From the NCBI RefSeq assembly GCF_040954835.1, contig NC_090700.1:20069501-20133500 (forward strand): 64,000 nucleotides of DNA. Direction: 5' to 3'. The position numbers were made by a program, and so were the translations under genes. The stretch comes from Lepisosteus oculatus. Lineage: Eukaryota > Chordata > Actinopteri > Semionotiformes > Lepisosteidae. The notes beneath the pieces are model-generated. The model was not told the origin of the DNA. It searched no databases and was given only the letters and a program-made list of their open reading frames with translations. Below, in pieces: positions 1-13,400 of this stretch; the first letter of the stretch is position 1; every line of letters begins with the position of its first letter.

Positions 1-1050
1 CGAAGCAGGGACCACATTGTGAAACTGACATCTTTCATGGAGATGTAAAGTGACCACTTGAAATAAACTGTTACATTTAAATGTAAAACCAGTTGTATCT
101 TAAACTTACCCGTGCAGTCTGTTTAAATAAATCCAGTCCTTAAATTCATAATTAATTACAATACTGTTTTTAACAATAATGATAGAATACTGATGAACGC
201 ACAGCTGGATACAGAAAGTTTTGAATAGCAAGTTGAAGTACAAAAGCTATAACTGTGATACTGTGATGAATTCTCTACCACACCCTGCTTTCTCATTCTG
301 ACACTTTTGGGTCTCAACGTTCTGGGACAACGTCCTTTCTAGACATACACTTAAATCTGGTTCAACCAAGAGCCATAATCTCCCAGGAGTAGCTTTCAAT
401 ATTGTACTTCATCATGTTTGCTTTTGCAATCATCTTCGGTCCACCTCTACTCCAACTTCCATGGCTAAAGGAGAGAAATGGAGTCTTGATACTTAGATGC
501 CAATACAAAACCAACAGAGATGATGGCAGACGATCTTAGATTCAATGCTCGATACTGATGTTGGAGAGTCTGTCCTTCTGTGTAAACAGTGTTGGAAACA
601 CTTCTTCAATCCTCTTTAAATGTCTCTTCTATGTCGTCCACGATTCATCCCTGTACATTAATGAAGGAATGATGACTGCATGGTAGACAACGTGTTTGCT
701 TTCAGTTCTTAAGTCATCCACTTCCTCATACTGATAATAGTAGCGCTGGCAGATTTCAGGCAAAGGTGGATTTTCACATCAACATCAATCATCAGTAAAA
801 GATAACAACTCCCAAGGGAAGTGCTTTACATTCTTGAGACTCTCTTTATGAATTTGACTGAATAGCACCAGGTTGTGTGCACTCAGAACATGCCGTTGGA
901 GGACTGCAGTTTTCTTATTGTTATATTCCTCATTGTTAAAGTCCCATCTTCTCATATACTTTAGAAAATAAGAGAGAGTTGAGAGTTGAGAGTTGTTTGG
1001 GTATCCATGTCCTATGTGCTTGTAAGTGCCTGGGAAGCCGTAGAGGTCAC
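1..1050. other. No gene recognised; possible 3' part of CD47
   Basis: Unique-looking sequence with no recognisable protein motif. The terminal exon and 3' UTR of CD47 would be expected here or to the left of the window, but no site could be fixed. Confidence 0.4.
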
Positions 1051-1054
1051 TGCA

Positions 1055-1190
1055 TGACAGAGAGTCAAGAGAAGCCTGGCCGACTATTCCTACCCTACTC
1101 TCAGCGATGTTCAGCCAATTGAGCATTCGGCTTGAAGAATCCTGATTATAGCTGGCTAGGGACATGATTCTGACTTGATCCCCTGACCAT
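1055..1190 (-). repeat. tRNA-like SINE family D, copy 2 (diverged)
   Basis: Shares GCCGACTATTCCTACCCTAC and AGCTGGCTAGGGACATGATT with the copy at 7770-7990 in the same order. Substitutions are frequent. It accounts for part of the 145-codon open frame on the minus strand here. Confidence 0.6.
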
Positions 1191-1425
1191 AAAGATTCAG
1201 ACTTGATTTCACGAACATGCATTCAAGTGGGCATCTTAACTGTTTCAGCCATTCTGAAGGACAGGAATTTTACTCTTGAAATAATTAGCTCAAGTAAGTT
1301 CAGAGGAGGAAAGAAAACTAGAGGAATGTAGCTGTGCTAAAGCATTGGGTGACAGAGGACTGGTGAAGACAGTACTAAAAAAGACACCAGAAGAACAAAA
1401 GTAGAAAATACCAACAGTAACTTAC

Positions 1426-1460
1426 ATTTGATTTTTCCGATTCTGATTTTGTTTGCCCTT
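1426..1460 (-). CDS. CD47: Candidate CD47 exon 8: cytoplasmic tail
   Basis: A 35-nt exon with a pyrimidine-rich acceptor (TCCTTTTAG) and a strong donor (GTAAGTTACT). Joined in phase 1 to exon 7 it adds [12 protein letters not shown], a hydrophilic tail placed like the short cytoplasmic exons of mammalian CD47. It lies 2.7 kb away, beyond an inserted Tc1 transposon. The next exon should start in phase 0; one weak candidate is near 1210-1280. Transcript data would decide. Confidence 0.5.
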
Positions 1461-4400
1461 CTAAAAGGAAAGGTGAAAAAAGGAAATGAATGAGAATGAC
1501 CACAGTGATCTGTAAGATGATTAAAGTACAGTTGCAAGAAAATGTTTGTGAACCCCTTGGAATTACCTGGATTTCTGCATTAATTACTCATAAAAATGTG
1601 GTCTGATCTTCAACTAGGTCACAATAATAGAAAAACACAATCTGCTAAACTCATAAACACACAAACAACTGTACTTCTTCTTGTCAGTACTGAACACATC
1701 ATTTAAACACTCACAGTCTAGGTTGGAAAAAGTATGTGAACCTCTAGGCTAATTACTTCTCCAAAAGCTAATTGGAGTCAGGTGTTCCAGTGAGATGAGA
1801 TTGGGGGTGCTGGATTCTGCTCTTCTCAAGAAAGAGCTGTTCATGTTAACCATGCCCTGATCAAAAGAAATATCAGTAGACCTTATAAGAATTGTAGAGA
1901 TGCATAAAGCTGGAAAAGGCTACAAAAGCATTTCTAAAGCCCTGGGTGTTCATCAATCCACAGTAAGACAAATTGTCTACAAATGAAGGAAATACAGTAC
2001 TGTTGCTACTCTCCCTAGGAGTGGTCGTCCTGAAAAGATCACGGGAAGAGCGCAGCGTGCTCTGCTGAAGGAGGTGAAAAAGAACCCTAGGGTAACAGCA
2101 AAGAACCTGCGGAAATCTCTTGAACTTGCCAAAGTCTGTTCATGTGTCCACTATAAGAAAAACACTGAACAAGATGTTAATGGAAGGACACCACTGCTCT
2201 CCAAAAAACACATTGTTGCACGTCTCAAGTTTTGTAAAAGACCACCTGGATGTTCCACAATGTTCTGTGGACGGATGAGACAAAAGTTAAAGTATCTGGC
2301 AGAAACGCACAATGCTATGTTTGGAGGAAAAAAAAGCACTGCACACCAACACCAAATCCTCATCCCAACCATGAAGCATGGTGGAGGGAGCATCATCATT
2401 TGGAGCTGCTTTGCTGCCTCAGGGTCTGGACAGCTTACTATCATAGAGGGAACAATGAATTCAAAATTGTTTCAAGAAATTTTACAGGAGAATGTCAGGG
2501 TAGCGGTCCGTAACCTGAAACTTACTAGAAGTTGGGTGATGCAACAAGACAATGACCCGAAACACATGAGTAAATCAACAACAGAATGGCTTCGTGTTCT
2601 GGAATGGCCCAGTCAAGAGTCCAGACCTCAACCCAATTGAGATGCTGTGGCATAACCTGAAGAGAGCTGTTCATGCAAGGAATCCCAGAAATATCAATGA
2701 ACTGAAAGGAGGAATAGTCTAAAATTCCTCCTAACCATTGTGCAAGTCTCATCAGCAGCTACAGGAAACATTTGGTGGAGGAAATTGCTGCTAAAAGAGG
2801 TTCTACCAGTTACTAAATACAATGGTTTCTCCAGCCTGGATTGTGCATGTTTAAATAATGTGCTCAATATTGACGAGAAGAAGTACAATTGTTTGTGTGT
2901 TAGTTTAAGCAGATTGTTCGTCTATTATTGTAACTTAGTTGAAGATCAGACCATATTTTTTTTATGAATAAATAATGCAGAAATCCAGGCAATTCCAAAG
3001 GGTTCACAAACTTTTTCTTGCAACTGTAATCCTGATTATTCCTGGTTGGACATCAAAAGTTGAACACACAAGGCAAAAGATCATTCCACCCATTTTCTCA
3101 TCATTTTAACCAACACATGGGGAGCCAGAGCCTAACCTGGCAAGCAAATGGTGCAAGGCAGGATACTATACTGCTTGGATGAAAGGCCAGTCCATCACAG
3201 GGCACACAAGGACACAGACACACCCACTCCCACCAGGGCCAGTTTTCCTAGATGCCAATTAACCTACCAATATGTCTTTGGACTTTGGGAGGAAACTCAC
3301 CTGGGGAAAGCACCTGGGGAAAACCTATGCAAACACGGGGAGATCATACTGTATAAACTGCAGATACCACCCCAGGTCCGAAACTGAACCCAGCGTTCTA
3401 GTGCTGTGAGCCTGTAATGCTAATCACTGTGCCACAATTGTTATTTAGCATTTTATACCAAACAATTTGACCATAAAGTATGTTGTCTTCTTGTATCAAA
3501 TAGCACTGTTCAATAGTGACCACTCATCTTTATTATGCTGCTTTCTAGACTATGACCAAGGCATTGAGACTTGCGACATAAAACTGGTCAGGTTATGTGA
3601 CTCCTAGAGGAGTCTAGATGCTATAGTACTAAACAATGCCTCTAAGAACTGTACCCATCCTCCAAACTGGCACAACAAGCTGAAGAATTAATGTGATTCT
3701 GTATACACAAGGGAAAATGAGCCCACAGCTATGAGTCAAGTTGAAGATTAAGTTATAGTACCGTGGTCACGATAAGAATGGAATAAGAGACAATTGTGAA
3801 CAGTAAATTAAAATAAAAAGATTTCTCCTTATTGTTCTCCTTAACTGTACAGAAAATCCTTGGTGGGCCTATGTACAAAGTGATCTCTTTCGCTCAATAA
3901 TTGAGTATGCTTTGTAAACCATAGATTAGGAAATTGTGAGGAGAATCCTGGCCATTCAGAGCTACAAAAACAGCTGTGTGAGATTCTTAGCTCAGATAAT
4001 GTCTCATGCAGGTTAACTACTCCAAGTAAAATATTTCCAAAAATGATTATGAGGTTAGCTAAATTAGTTTACACCTTAGCATTCCACCTTGCTACAAAAG
4101 CACAGCTGAACGAACATAACTCTGACCAGCTTAAGGATTTCTTCCAAAAAAATGTCTATGGAAAAACAAACAAAAAAAGGTTTACTTACTGAAGCAGTAC
4201 CAAAAAATGAATTCCACAATTTCAGCTATTGCAAAGATGACCACACCGCTAAGGGCGATGTTAGCGCTAATTTCAAGAAGACCACAATCTAGGAAACAAA
4301 ACAAGCATACAGGCAGAAAATATTTAATCTGGAGCATACTGTAAATCCATGTAACTTTCCTTTAAGGCTAGTGGAGTACCTTCAATGTACGATAATGATA

Positions 4401-7400
4401 ACACATGAAGCCATCCATAATGTAGCTAAGCTAAAATTAATTTAAATCTGCTCATGCCCACAAAATGTACATTTGCTCATAAAACTTTAATTTCACAGAC
4501 TTGCAATGCAATACAACAGTCTCACATTGTTGGAAGGCATTTTAATAAATAAATGGATAAAAAGTAAAATGTTTCTTCCTCTAGCTTTACACAGATGTTC
4601 AAGATTCTTTTCAAGCCAATTTCCATTTTAATAGAAAAGTGCTGTATTTATTGAAATCTAGGATGCAGTTTTTAGACTGTACTGTATTTCCTTGATTCCC
4701 TAATCAAAAATTGGTTTTACATCGAACAAAGTTGTTCACCACCGTAGACCCATGCTACAAGAATGCAGGCTATAACACACACAGTGGTGGCTGCCATTCC
4801 CCATTTAGAATTCATTGCCTAGATCTATAATTGAACAAGGTTTTTTATTACCAGATGTGAAGCTCCGGAATTACATTTTTGTTTCGTGAAACCATGTAGA
4901 TGAGCGATGCAATGTGTATAAAAATCTCTTCTGAAACATCATCTAATTTTTTACTGATAAAAAAGTGACAGTGGCACACTCCCTCAAAAAATGCTGCAAC
5001 GCTCTTGATGAACCAGAGCATGACTATCAAATGTTGATTTAATAATGGCACCTTTACAACTTACTTTACACATATTGCATTGGAGGTGTAAAACAAGGGA
5101 AAAAAGGGAAATAGTTGAAAGAACTGCTATACAAATGTAAACAATCTCTTATCCTTGGCTCATACAGCTTTTATTTTCTTTGCAACACTAATAACTGTTC
5201 CCTCAAAATTAGGTAAATTCAAGGTACCATTCATATGCGAAGGAACACAAATATTTAAAAGTTAAAAAGAATCTAGGAATTTATACAACATTCACAACAG
5301 GGTTGGTTTTGGGGGAAAACCAAAAGTCTGGGATTGAAGGAAGATAATATTTATTAGAAGAAAAACCGAACAAATGAAATCCACCTTTGATAAGGTTCAT
5401 TCAAATTGAAGGAAACATTGTATTGGGTGTTTAATGCCAGTCTGTAATAGAGCAGGAGTGACATTACATTACCTGGTGCAGTTGCAGATAAGACGTTGGA
5501 GACCCAAATACCGAAACCAACAAGAGAGATGACAAAACCAACAACCTTCATCGGGATAGTAGAATACAAAGGGAGATAATACTTTGCTTTGTTGCTGGCA
5601 GCTATTCCTGCAAATGAGAGGTTTATTACAACATTTCAGGAAAAACTGAAAAACTAAAAAGGTTATGATGACATATTTTCAGTTTGGTCCACTTTGCTTC
5701 TTTTACCTGGTTTTAAAAAACAACCTTTAAAAGATAACCAAAAAAATCAAAATAATTTAAAAAAATAATTTTTAAATGTGATAAACAAGATGTAATAATG
5801 TGTGACAGGGTGACAGAGAGAGAATATTCAAATAAAAGGCCTCTATCAAATATATCCCTGTCTGCTGACGTTTATAGTTTATTCTGCTCTAGGAGGAAAC
5901 TATACTGTATTTTTAGGCAGGCAAAGGGGAAGATGAGTAGATCACTTCCTGTGTGATAAGGCTCAGCTGTTAGTGATATGCTTGTTTTTCTTTAAGACAC
6001 CGAGTGACTTATTTGCTGTATAAGACAAACTAGAGAAAGGAGGGGCACAGAGAGGGAAGAATTTCTTTAGAAAAACTGTGGTACACAGGCTTATCCAGCC
6101 AACCTATATACCCAGCAACACTTTCTTTAGTTGATTCAAGCCAAGCACCTTCAACACTCAAACTCTTTTGTTCAAGCTCTCTTCATTGATTTTAGCTCTC
6201 CTTTTAACACCATGCAAATTCATATTCTTTTACAACATTTTTTTTACTTGAATGTGAATGGGAATGTTATACAGTGGATCAAAAATGTCTTTATAGACAG
6301 ACCTCTGACCTCACAGTCCCCACCAACAGTGTATTCTCAGACAAACTGGTTTTAAATACAGGTGCTCCCTCGGGTTGTGTATTGACAACCTCTTCTGTTC
6401 TCAATATATACTAATGAGTTGCAGATTCAGAGTAGCACAGCCAGTCTAATTAAATATGCAGATGACATGGTTCTTGTTGGACTCCTGTTTAAAGGACCAA
6501 ACTCTTGGTGAGCAAACTCACTTTGAAAGTATCCTTGAAAATTGGTGCCAATCCAGCACATTGAAAATAAATAAGACCAAGACTAAACAGCTTCTTTGCA
6601 ATGCTAAAACCGATGGAAGGCAATCTTTGCAGACATTAGTACTTAATGGTCAGTTTGTAGAGGTTATGGGGACTTGGGCAGTTTTAAATATTTGAGAACA
6701 CATGTTGACCAGAGGCTGAGTTACACCCAGAATATAGACAACATTTATAAGAAAGCAAATCAGAGGCTGTTTTTATCTCAAAGACATGACAGTTTGGTAT
6801 GGAAACCTGGGGTTGAAAAGCAAAACCAGACTGTCCAGGATTTTGAAAATCACAGGAAAAATAATTGGGAAACAGCAGCCCCAGCTCAGCGATTTATATC
6901 ATAATACAGTTCTCAGAATGGCAAAGAACATCATAGGTGTTCATCCACTCCATTCTCAATTCATCATACTCCCATCAGGAAGATGGTATAGACTACCAAA
7001 TTCAAATACAAACAAAGAAGTCCTTTGTTACCTCTGCTCAGTGAAAGTATGCAAACGTAGTCCCCCCACTACCTATTTATTGATCCATTTATTTATGCAT
7101 CACATACTGTTGTTCTGGTTTCATTTACTTCATGTGTTTTTTATGTTTTCCTTGTGTGTTTTATAATTTTAACAGGAGAAGCCACAGACAAATTTCCACA
7201 GTAGTAGACACTAAAGTGTCTATCTATTAGATAGCCTGAGAGTACAGTATTTAACTGTAGAGGTCTGCAAAGGTGTTGACAGGTTTTCTTTGTGATGAGG
7301 CCTGGTGATAGTCTGAAACTAGGCACATGCTAGAACAGGTAACGGGTTTATTCCATGCTGAGAAGAAAAGAAAGGAGACACAACCTTTCAGTCGTGGAGC

Positions 7401-10400
7401 TTTCTTCAGCTGAAACGTTGCGTTTCCCTTTTCTTTTCAGTCTGGAATAAACCCGTTACCTGTTCCTTTACAGCCTACACATACTGATGCAGCTACCTAC
7501 TGTACTCGAACTACATGCAAGGAGAGCATATAGAAGAACATGGAGATGAAACCATTTCTGATGGTAGTTATTGATAATATTGCATTTACATTTGGAATAT
7601 TATCTGATTGATTATCTTTAGACTTAAAATGTTATGTCTACCTGGAATAGCCAGTTGTGTGTTTTATTAAGTCTTGATTCACAGGTAAGGATCCTCTTGA
7701 CCTGCCAAACTTCAACCACTTGCGTTTTAACATGTGAAAGTCAGTTTAAGCCCCTGGTGTCCCTCACAGACAGCACCTCCTGCCTGAAAATGTCTGGCTA
7801 ACCGCAGAGGGCACAGTGTCGCTGTGAGAGCCAAGGCCGACTAATCCCACTCTACCCTCAAGAGTTCCGTCAGCTGTGTCCCACTGCTGCTCGGGGAATC
7901 CCAGTCACAGCTGGCTAGTGACATGACCAAGGCTCGAACCCACAATACGAGTTTAATGGGTAACCCTCTCCCCCAGTTGAGCCATTCAAGAGACCTGTGA
8001 TTTCACTTCCTATTTAAATAGTGTGATTAAGTAAGGCCAGAAGAGAATGAATAAACTCCTTTATCGGCTGAGCCAACTGGGTTTCAGGAGCCTATACAGT
8101 ACTTACCTTTGAACCAGTAAAATGCTTGACTGATCAACACAACCACCATGGAAAACACTGTGATGACAAATCCAATGTTGCTGTTTCCTGTCACTCCGTC
8201 ACTGACCCCTATGAAGCAAAAAAAAAAATCCAGTTACTTCTGTTACAAAAGCAGCTTTCAGTATATTCTAGCAGTCACTGAGGGGAGGCCGTGCGGTACC
8301 TTTAAAAACAGCTACATGTTAAGCCACACTTTTGTTAAACACAACTGTATCTGTATATCCTTCAAACCAACACCACTTCAGTGTTAATTCAAGCTACCCA
8401 TTAAACAAGACCAATAGTAATTATACAATTGCCACTGTAGTCTTTTCCCCTATTTTCCAATAGTTTACACTATTTTAATACATAGCTAATTTCATTATAG
8501 TGTATTCTAAATTTTATTATACCACTGTGTAGCTTTTGCATTCAAAAGAACTATCTTGTTATAGTTTTGTAATTGTGAGTTTTGTTTGCTTTTGTATTAA
8601 AAATCTTGATGCTACAATTTACAGTCATGGTAAATAAACTTATTTTTTCTATCTAAAGTTGTCAAGAAGAACAATATCTTCACACTGGGTCAATAAATCT
8701 ACATATTTTATTCAGACAGATGCTTATGTTTTTCTCATACTGATTACAGGTAAGTGAAAAAATGCCTTACTTTTTCATGGCTGACAGTGTTGTTTATTCC
8801 TACCAAAACTATGCACCAACAAATACCACCAACACTATATCTGACTTCAATGACACAGCTCTGTGCACAGAAGAAGATTGACTGCTTTGCGCAATATGTA
8901 TTAAAATAGGCCTGTGAATAATCCTTTGAATTGTTTCGTTCTTTCTGCTTTTAACAAGTTTAACAGAAGTCTAAAGATCAGGCTCGGAGGCCAAAACGTT
9001 TTTCCCCCTTTTAATATTAGCTTTATGTATTGTGTAATTTTTGAATTAAGTGCTTTAGTGTGCTAAAAATATGATGAAAAAATAGACGCTATGCGCGTTA
9101 GTCTTTAAAAAATGAAATAGGTTTGGTAGGCAAGGGGCAGAAAACTAGAAACCACATTCTACTACATGTAAAGATTGCAGCAAGGCTATTTTAAATCTTA
9201 TGATTTAAACTTAAGAAAATTCTTAGCCAAAAGATGAAAAAACAGGAATTCCCTACTCAACAGTAAAAGGTAATGGAGAAGAGAGTTTGAGGGGCTTTTG
9301 GTCAGGTGGGTTGTTGGGGTTTTCCTGAACTTGGAGGTGTCCGTGGAAAGGAAACCACTCCCATGTTGAACTGCATTATATGCTTTGGGGCAGCAATGAT
9401 CCCTGGATCACAAGTCTGCTGTTCAGAATCCCTGCAGTTGAGTTAGCTTTCAGGTCGCCTCCAGGGAGTGCCTGGGAACACTCCTGGTGATCAGCCGCAT
9501 GGGAAAAAGAAGCCCTGGCTTCAATGGTGCACTGGGAGTTTCTCCAAGAGAGGAAACATGGTTATCAATGATCCCAGAGCGGGTATCTTGGACTGATGGT
9601 TGAAGGTTCAGGTTATTGGTTAATGGTGACAGGTTGAAGCTTATGGGTTATGGTTTAGTTTGAGGGCTCGGGTTTGTGATTATGACTAAGAACCCAACTT
9701 CCCTTCAAACCCTGTGAAACCTGCAGTGTCTTCAAAGGCTGGGAGTTCGGTTCTAGAGTTGGTGAGGTTCTGGGGTTGGTTTAGTAAATTTTGGGTTATT
9801 CTCCCAGAGCGGCGAAGTACCAGGACCTACAAGACAATTCTAGTCGCAGGCCAGCTACACAGACACTAATCAAGTTTATGTAGCTGGGAAACTGCAAGTC
9901 GAGTGCTGTGAGTGGCTAGGAAAGCTTGCCATGGATCCCACTCCAGTGACGAGCAGGGACTCTGCTACAGGGAGAAGCCTAGTGGAATGTATTAAAGAAA
10001 AATGAAAATGTGGGGAAGAAGGGAAACTTGAATGACACTAAAACCAGCTTAACGTATTATATATATATCTTGCAGCACGGAGATTAATTGAAATACAAAT
10101 CCCAGGAGTTTATAAATATCAAGAAGCAAATGGCTATTCTTGACATAGCTGAACAACTGACTTAGTAAACTGATCAAAACTCTGGACTGTCTGTTCATTC
10201 AGAAGGGTTTAGTCTTTGGTACAGTATGGACAAAGATCACCAAAACATTGTTCAAAATCTTAGGCTCTTGTGACATAATCTTCAAAAACATTCTACCCCT
10301 TGCCTTGTCCTGCAATGGCTGCCCCATATAACTCCCCTTGCTCATAGCACAGGGGTTTCCAATGCTGGACCTTGAGGGCTAATACTGTATGTCTACAGGG

Positions 10401-13400
10401 TTGGTAGGTCTCTTCAAATCAGGAGAACCTGAAGAGCTGGGAGATACCATTAAAATACTGTAAACCAATGATCTGATTCAAGTCATTACAAATCTATAGA
10501 TACATCAGCCCTCTGGGACTAGGATGGTGGATCACTGAAACTGTCTTGTTATCCCCTTTGTCACAGAAGACAGCAATTCTATTCCTTGCAACAATGTCCA
10601 TCTTACCTTTTTTTCAACTTACCTTTGGAAAATAATGAAAGTCCCACTATAATAAGGACAATGGAGAAGACCCCCAGACAGTATGCTTTAGCTTTCTGAT
10701 CATAACCACCTTGAAAAAGAGTTATAAAACATTATGTACAATACACAAATGAATGACAAAACATTCCTTAAAGAAACAAAAAGACACCGAGCACTTTTCA
10801 TTTTGCAGGAGTGCTTGCTCAAGGATACAATAATGTGAAAGATCATTATTAATTTAATAGTAAATTATTTTACCACAAAATACAGATTGCCATTTTGGTA
10901 AAGCAATCTAAGTGAAATCACTTGCTCAAAGCTAGAAAAGTACAACAGTAGTGCCCAATCGGGAATTTGAACATACAAGCTTCCAAATACATTTCATACA
11001 AAAAACGCTGCAGCTAGAATCTTGAAAACCAAGAAACTAGGACATATCCTATATTGGTATTCCTGCCATTCTTGCATTGGTTGCTTAATTCAGGATTAAG
11101 AAGTCCAGCTTCAGACAAAAAGTAAATCGTTTATATATGAGGGTATAAAAGAAAAATCGTGATTGCATAACCACTCAGAGCTTTTGCTCTGGCAAACCTA
11201 AATCAGCTATGCAAAGGAACAAGTAAAGGTTTATTCCATACTGAACATTTCAGCTGTAGAACCTTCTTCAGGGGTATCTCTTTTCATTTCAGCATAGAAT
11301 AAACCTTTACTTGTTCCTTTGCAGCCTAGAGATGCTGACACTGCCACTTCTGTGAAATAAATCAGTTACACGATTAGCTGAGTCTCCTCTGTGTGCAGTA
11401 ATAGTGGTTCTCATGATTTCAGAATAAATATAGCTGTAAATCCCATCAGCAAGGTAGTGAATTTTAAGCACAGCTTCACCTATGGAGCAAAATGTTTTTA
11501 AAACAACTTGGGTAAAGTTGTATAAGGGCAAGAAGGATATAAGAGCCTTTGAAGTGCTTTTTCAGTCATTCAAATGTAGAAGACACCCAGACTCTGTCTA
11601 AATGGTAGCTAGCAGTTATATCACTCTGCAACTCACAACTGGCAGCCCACTGAAGCTAAGCTGGATACCTGGATTGGAGACCTTCTGGGAAATCTAAGGA
11701 CATTATACTGCAAAAAGATGAGATGAGATGTAAAACTTGTCCTTCAGATGAGATGTAAAACTTAGGTCCTGAATATCTCTGGTCGTTAAAAATCCCAGGG
11801 TGTTTTTTGAAAAGAGTAGGGGTGTTACCCAGGTGTTGTTACCCAGGGGTATTTCCCACTGGCTTTTACCAATCATGGACTCCTAATAATCCCCATCTAT
11901 GAATTGGCTTCATTACTCTGCTCTCCTCCCAACTGATAGCTGATGTGTGGTGAGTGTACTGGTGCACTATGGCTGCTGTCACACCATCCAGATGGATGCT
12001 GCACATTAGTGGTGGTGGACGGGAGTCCCCATTACCTGTAAAGCGCTTTGAGTGGAGTGTCCAGAATAGCGCTACATAAGTGTAAGGAATTATTATTATT
12101 TGTCCATTTAAATTGAGCAGCCAAGGCAAGAAAGAAAACGGTTAGTGATGCAATTGTAAGGCCAACAGTGACTTTGGAAGAGCAACAGATTTCAATGGCT
12201 AAGATAGGAGTTAATGTACCCAAACAACCTAATAAAGATTCCAGTTGCTCCACAAAGCTGGTCTGCACAGCAGTGTGGAAAATCCATTTCTCATTCCACA
12301 TGGAGATTGCAACAAAGCACCTAAGTGGTACAGGTAAGATGTGTCAAAAGGTTTTGTATACAGGTAAGATAAAAAGGTAACTTTCTCCTTAATGCAAAGG
12401 GTTACATTTGATGCAAACCAAACATGGTGCATGTTGATGGCAGCATGTTGTCACGGCTGATGGGAGAATACATGGAACAAAGTTCTAAGAAAATGAAGAG
12501 GAAAACCTGCTCTGGGTCTAAAACTGAGGACACAAATTAATCTTTCACTAGGACATGCTATTTGGTGTGGCTCAGGAAAAAGAAAGTGCATCAGTCAAAA
12601 TCGTAGCTTGAATCTTACTGAGAACTTGTGGAAAGACTTGATACTAGAGACAGCTTTAGCAAATCTGCCAAACAGAACAGGCAGAAATTGCACCAAGGCT
12701 GGTGTGTAGATGATAAGAGACTTGTTGGCAGAGATTTCCCCCAAAGGCCTTGCAACTATAATTACTGCTACAAAGATGTCTTGCTGTGTTTGAGTCTGCT
12801 CCATTCAGTGGAGCATCTGTGCTACTGTGTTAAGCATATAACTGAATTTTAGTTTGGATGGTTTAGTACAGGGGTTCCCAAATAGGGGTTCTGCAGGGGG
12901 TTTGTGAGATTGTGAAGGGAACGTCAATGTCAAATTCAATAGTCTTATTAATAACAATGTAATAATAAGGATAAGAAAAACAAAAGTAGTAATATTAATA
13001 TTTTACAAAAGGAAAAGAAGCATGTTTAGAGGGTTAGTATAGCATTTATCTACAGTTGTTGAAAGGTTTAATTTAGTTCTCTCAAGGGGGTACTGAGGCA
13101 AATAATTTAGGTTGAAGGGGTTCAGCTGAGAAAAAAGGTTGGGAACCCCTGGTTTTGTAGAATATGTAATATGGTTTATTATGTAAACCTGGGCCTTATT
13201 TGTACAACTAGTTTTGCATGAACAATTTCTCAACATTTTCATCAAAAATTTGATGTAGTAAATAGTTTAGTATTTGTGAGATATGAAAATTAGGTCTTCT
13301 ATTCTTATTTCAATGTCTTTCAGCAAATCTTGTACATAGGGATGATGAAAAACACAAATACATACTTACCCAAATGGTAAAAAAGGATTTGGAGGACGAG

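Noticed and set aside
4848-5051. 67-codon minus-strand frame in a CD47 intron
   Set aside because: Lies between exons 6 and 7 but has no splice sites in a compatible phase and no match to CD47.
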